Both the position numbers and the translations under genes were made by a program. The notes beneath the pieces are model-generated. The model was not told the DNA's origin, did not search any database, and was given only the letters and a program-made list of their open reading frames with translations. A stretch of DNA of 64,000 bases from Antedon mediterranea (lineage: Eukaryota > Echinodermata > Crinoidea > Comatulida > Antedonidae). Shown in pieces: positions 60,407-64,000 of this stretch (positions within the stretch are counted from its first letter, which is position 1; each line of letters opens with the position of its first letter). Where the stretch lies: NCBI RefSeq assembly GCF_964355755.1, contig NC_092673.1, positions 1,431,001 to 1,495,000 on the forward strand, written 5' to 3'.

Positions 60407-61726
60407 TCAATTATTTCGTTCGTAATAATAATGATCATAATTATGTACATTACCACAATATCTTGCTTTATGACCATATTGACCACATGATTTACATGTT
60501 AACTGTTCTTGAAAGTAGCATTCGTAAGCTTGATGGTTGTTTAGTCCACATTTCCAGCATGGTTCATACATAATATAGTTTGACTCTTTTGAGCCATAAC
60601 TAAAGTGTTGGTAACTGTCATTCCTTGCTTGTTGATTATAATAACCATGTCTATTTCGTTTCCAGGGGCGTGTATTTTGATTTCTGTTTGTTTGACATTC
60701 TTGAGCATGTTGCCTGGATGATGATTTCTCTGTATATTGAAATTGGAGATCATCAATATTTTCAGAGAATAGTTTACCTAGTCGTATGGATCCAGTTATG
60801 TTGAAATGTAAGCCATCAATGAATAGGGATTCATCAACTGAGCCACATTGGTACACACATTTTGATGAGATGTTTATGAAGCCAGTATCCAGCCGTGTAC
60901 TGAGTTCGCTAAGTGCTGTATTTACACTTTGAATATCATCCATATGATTTGGGCGTGGAGGAATTGCTGATATATAAAGCTTCGATGTTGGTGACTTCAC
61001 CATGACCATCGTGATTATTTTTTCCATTGATTCTTGGATTTCTGTTACCACCTTACCATTTGAGACATCATTTGTTTCTACTTGTATAATTATATTTGCA
61101 TATGAATTTAAGTTTTTGGATTCTTGTAGTTTATGGTATATATCTTCGGTAACCGCACCACGTTTCACTATGACATCAGTGTCCTTAAACCATGAGTTAT
61201 CCATATCTCTGAGCATACTGTCCCCAATTATAAGGGTTTTGTGGATTGGATTCGTGCTCTCTGGTCTGATTATATTATCTGAGGAGGTGTTTAATCGGCC
61301 GTATCGCTCAAGATCACCCTCAAGTTTGTTGACCTTTACGTTTAAGCTTGTCATTTGTTGCTTTAGTTTTTTGTTTTCATCTTCTAGACTTGCTTGCCGT
61401 TTCTTAACATGATCGTTTTCAGTAGAAATTTTGTTTACATTTGTCTGTAAGGACTCAACTTTTTCTTTCAGTTGTTTTACTATGAAACTTATATCCTTTT
61501 TGCAATTTTGACATGCCCATTTTGGATTTGGTCGCCTCTTTAGGTCAACACATGTCAGGTGATATGAGTTTCTGCAGTTCGAGCATTTTACTAGTGTTCC
61601 ATTAGTTTTTTTACAGGTTTCCAAGCTACAATTTGTACTAGTAGCACTAGACTGCTCATCCAGTGTCCCTGTTTGTTGATCATTTGGCTTAGATTTGTCG
61701 TTTGTTTCGTCTGGCATACTTAGCAA
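60407..61726 (-). CDS. LINE ORF1: PHD finger, coiled coil, SGNH esterase, CCHC knuckles
   Basis: 439 residues. An N-terminal PHD-like zinc finger (CSLETCKKTNGTLVKCSNC, HLTC, WACQNC at about 33-79) is followed by a leucine/lysine-rich coiled coil (about 85-140). Next is an SGNH-type esterase with TLIIGDSML (block I), an ETND variant of the GxND block, and IDGLHFN (catalytic Asp-His). A basic linker leads to two CCHC knuckles (CWKCGLNNHQAYEC and CKSCGQYGHKARYC), ending YYYERNN and TGA at 60407-60409. PHD plus esterase is the known ORF1 layout of CR1-clade LINEs. It probably binds element RNA. ORF2 follows in the same frame. Confidence 0.9.
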   Translation of the reverse strand: MLSMPDETNDKSKPNDQQTGTLDEQSSATSTNCSLETCKKTNGTLVKCSNCRNSYHLTCVDLKRRPNPKWACQNCKKDISFIVKQLKEKVESLQTNVNKISTENDHVKKRQASLEDENKKLKQQMTSLNVKVNKLEGDLERYGRLNTSSDNIIRPESTNPIHKTLIIGDSMLRDMDNSWFKDTDVIVKRGAVTEDIYHKLQESKNLNSYANIIIQVETNDVSNGKVVTEIQESMEKIITMVMVKSPTSKLYISAIPPRPNHMDDIQSVNTALSELSTRLDTGFINISSKCVYQCGSVDESLFIDGLHFNITGSIRLGKLFSENIDDLQFQYTEKSSSRQHAQECQTNRNQNTRPWKRNRHGYYNQQARNDSYQHFSYGSKESNYIMYEPCWKCGLNNHQAYECYFQEQLTCKSCGQYGHKARYCGNVHNYDHYYYERNN

Positions 61727-62279
61727 ATAAAATGTAGACCCTTAGTAGGCCTATGCCGTCGTCTATCTTTGCTATCGACCTCAATTGTGTAGGTGAAACT
61801 TTCCTCAGAGATCAATCAGAGAAGATCAAATCAAAGATCAAATCAAATATCAAAAGATAGGCCCAGGTGTGTGTTTCGTAATCAGCTTGGATACCGGTAG
61901 CGTCCTTGGATACGGTTGATAGGTACGCTGTCAAACGGTAACGTAGCGTTGTGAGGCCTAGTCAGACAAGTTTGTTGAAAAACACACCTTAACTTACGAT
62001 TTGACTTATTTCAGGTGGTATGTTAGTAGCTTGAAAGTTCAAATCAAACAATATGCAGGGTTCAGTTTAGCAATAAGTAAGACACAATCGATTTTGTGAC
62101 TTTTAAACATACAATTTATTGCCGATTTTTAAAAGCGTCGTTCAACATGTACGCCCTCAACTACTTGACTGCAATCGCGTGCTCATTAGTGTTTACCGAA
62201 CGACCGACCAACCTACCAACTGACCGAAATTACTGAACATGTTTAAAAATGTTGAAATGTTTAAAAACATTTATATTTT
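61727..62279 (-). other. LINE 5' UTR and flank
   Basis: No coding signal. The LINE 5' end lies somewhere in the first few hundred bases, but I cannot fix it and see no target duplication. The tandem AAGATCAAATCAAA block (about 61822-61850) and AACTGACCGA-type repeats are the only patterns. Confidence 0.4.
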
Positions 62280-62870
62280 TTTAATTTACACGTGCGTAGC
62301 CTGTCACTTTTGACGTGCTCGTATAACGTAATTTCGAGTTGAAAAGTAAGTCAAGAAAATAGAAATCGGGCAAAGAGAGTGCGCAATAACATTTAACGCG
62401 CAGTGCGCGCGCAAAAATCTGCGCACTCATGGCAATTTTGTAAACGCTTAAAATTGCCTGAAACGTACTCTTATTTTATCGAAAATAAATTTTGAAAATT
62501 TTAAGCGCGCGTACGCATGCGTTACATGCGCTACGCACGAATTGTATTGCCATATGATGATTTATGCCCTGAAATTTATGAGTACCAAATTTTATTTAAT
62601 TGTGATTAATGGTTGTGAAGATATGATTACAAACGTGATTTCGTTAAATCGTGCATACACCGCGTAATTTTTTATTGCGCACCGTGAAAACATAACCACA
62701 TCGATTCCTGGCCATACGGAATATACTGTGAAAAATTGACTTAGCTAGATTAAACTGATATCAAGATAAGGTCAAAAAGCGATAAAACGCATAGTGATAC
62801 CGGACCGACAGACAGACCGACCGACACACATAGTGAACTATAGAGTCGCGTCCACGCGACTAAAAATCAC
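62280..62870 (-). mobile_element. Diverged relative of the Helentron-like array, reverse orientation
   Basis: On the minus strand, AAATTACGTTATACGAGCACGT closely matches the array motif AAATTACGTCATACGAGCACGT. It is preceded in both cases by CG-rich GCGCGCGC-containing blocks and TTTAAAATTTT-like links. The segment starts (minus strand) with a palindrome AGTCGCG-TGGA-CGCGACT (62844-62861), analogous to the left palindromes of the array. A 3' hairpin and CTAG end are not seen, so the copy may be truncated. Confidence 0.5.
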
Positions 62871-63165
62871 AAATAAATAAATAAATGGTCATAATAAATT
62901 TTGTTTTTGTATCTCATTTTTTATTCTCATCATGGTGTTAACATTGTTGAGTGCAAGAAAGTAAATATTGATAAAACCAATATAATCTGTGGAGTTAACC
63001 AAGTTTCAACAATAAATTAATTTTCAGAATTAATTTAATTTATACACATTTACCCAGTCATAACAATATTAACTGGGGCCCGCACTAGATGCGAAGGCTT
63101 GTCTCATGAGGGCTCCAACAATACATATAATACATGAATACAAATGTTAAACAAAACAATAATTG
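62871..63165. other. 3' flank of THG1L; no gene
   Basis: AT-rich DNA downstream of the THG1L stop codon on the minus strand. A block GGGGCCCGCACTAGATGCGA at about 63078 looks like part of a dispersed repeat, but I cannot assign it. Confidence 0.4.
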
Positions 63166-64000
63166 TTAACATTCTAGAATTTCTGTATTTTGAAGCCAGA
63201 ATGCATCGCCTATAAGATCGGTATGGAGGTGTGTAACTCTTCGACGTGATCGTATGACAACTCTTTCTTGTTCTTCTACATCATCTTTACTTCGACATAC
63301 TTTTAATACTTCTTCATCAACCTAACCAAGAATTAAAATTTATCATTATCAAAATGCAACACAGAACTCCCTACTCTCCCAACAATCGTCAGAGTCGATA
63401 TTTCAAGTTGTCTCATTCTCTCCTGTAAATTTATCCCAATTTAAAAAAAAAATTCCTACATACATAAATAATTTATTACAAGGTATTGTAGATGTAAATG
63501 CATTCTCTCGATGCATTGTCCAACTTTGATAGTGACTGGCATAAAAGTGACTGGCATTGAAAGTGACTAGCATATCAATTGTTTATTATAGACATTGATA
63601 ATTTTGTGGGAGGTTAACTGACACAGCCACTTTCATGGACAGACGAATGAGCGCTAGTATTGCCAGCACTGACATTAAGAAGCATGTAGTTGGAAAGAGG
63701 AACATCTTAGTCCACAGTGCCATGAGCAATATCGTTGGAATGGCACTGTGTAAATCAAAATTATTATTCACTATAATAGACATCAAGATAAGTTTTTTAG
63801 CTCCCCCTGTCCTGATTCCCCCTGTCCTGATTCCCCCTGCCCTGATTCCCCCTGCCCTGATTCCCCCTGTCCTGATTCCCCCTGTCCTGATTTTTAAAAG
63901 TCTTTATTTTGGAGGAAGTAGCTTTTACTTACTTTCTTCCATATAAGTATGGTTCCTTTTCTGTAAAACTCATCTAATGTGTTGTAATTTATACCAAATT
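63166..64000 (-). CDS. THG1L: tRNA-His guanylyltransferase, 3' two exons (partial)
   Basis: The penultimate exon (63933 to beyond 64000, donor GTAAGT) encodes FGINYNTLDEFYRKGTILIW plus two lysines. The last exon (63166-63321, acceptor TTAG) encodes VDEEVLKVC..., a basic RSRRR stretch and LHTDLIGDAFW, ending EILEC and TAA. Both align with the C-terminus of animal THG1 proteins (human, recalled: [20 protein letters not shown] then VDEV, and HCDIIGDAFWKEHPEIL). The enzyme adds a 5' G to tRNA-His (position -1), needed for histidyl-tRNA synthetase recognition. The catalytic N-terminal domain lies outside the window. Phase across the intron is 0 and the exons join in frame. Confidence 0.92.
63322..63932. 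other. THG1L last intron with short repeats
   Basis: The intron holds a threefold AAAGTGACTGGCAT-type repeat at about 63520-63575, an inverted pair CCACAGTGCCATGAGCAAT and TTGGAATGGCACTGTG (about 63712-63752), and the 15-bp minisatellite at 63802-63891. Confidence 0.6.
63802..63891. repeat. 15-bp minisatellite, six units
   Basis: Unit CCCCCTGTCCTGATT repeated, with the third and fourth copies reading CCCCCTGCCCTGATT. Translation gives a spurious PPVLI repeat. It lies in the last THG1L intron, 42 bases from the exon donor. Confidence 0.9.

Noticed and set aside
61002-61412. 136-codon plus-strand frame over LINE ORF1
   Set aside because: Antisense shadow of the ORF1 coding sequence.
63635-63946. 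Plus-strand frame with PPVLIPP repeats
   Set aside because: Translation of the 15-bp minisatellite in the THG1L intron.

Overview
This 64 kb, AT-rich window is intron-bearing animal DNA, most likely from an echinoderm. The evidence is an actin gene with introns after codons 42, 122, about 204 and 268 (the pattern known from sea urchin actins), frequent GGCCTAGGCCT-type motifs, and LINE, Penelope-like, Helitron-like and MITE repeats typical of marine deuterostomes. The class within echinoderms cannot be settled from sequence alone.

Layout. 1-4215 is a repeat block: long palindromic units, then a ~100-bp palindromic satellite. 4648-6453 is a complete four-exon TM2D2 gene (+). 8671-13749 and 14993-23202 are two complete nine-exon high-affinity choline transporter genes (SLC5A7/CHT type) in direct tandem, with matching exon phases. 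24563-26988 is a complete five-exon actin gene (+). 27586-29607 and 40478-42397 (both -) are intronless paralogues with two GT31 (beta-1,3-galactosyltransferase-like) domains each; only the C-terminal domain keeps its DDD motif. Between them, 33-37 kb holds a decayed Penelope-like element with a nested insertion, hammerhead ribozyme motifs, a tRNA-Glu-like relic and a LINE 3' end. 37.5-39.1 kb is a lone rolling-circle-type element. 45.7-56.8 kb is a nested array of seven related ~1.6-kb elements. 56.9-61.8 kb (-) is a nearly intact CR1-type LINE. 63166-64000 (-) is the 3' end of THG1L (tRNA-His guanylyltransferase), which runs off the window.

The host genes do not form one pathway. The two choline transporters would supply choline for acetylcholine synthesis. 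The two GT31 proteins look like Golgi type II glycosyltransferases. TM2D2, actin and THG1L are single-copy housekeeping-type genes here. Most of the unusual biology is in the mobile DNA: (i) Helitron/Helentron-like elements whose left palindrome and right subterminal repeat co-vary, nested inside one another and carrying 23 perfect TGACGTCA sites; (ii) two hammerhead ribozymes with complete cores at 36.3-36.5 kb; (iii) a LINE whose ORF1 and ORF2 share one frame separated by a single UGA.
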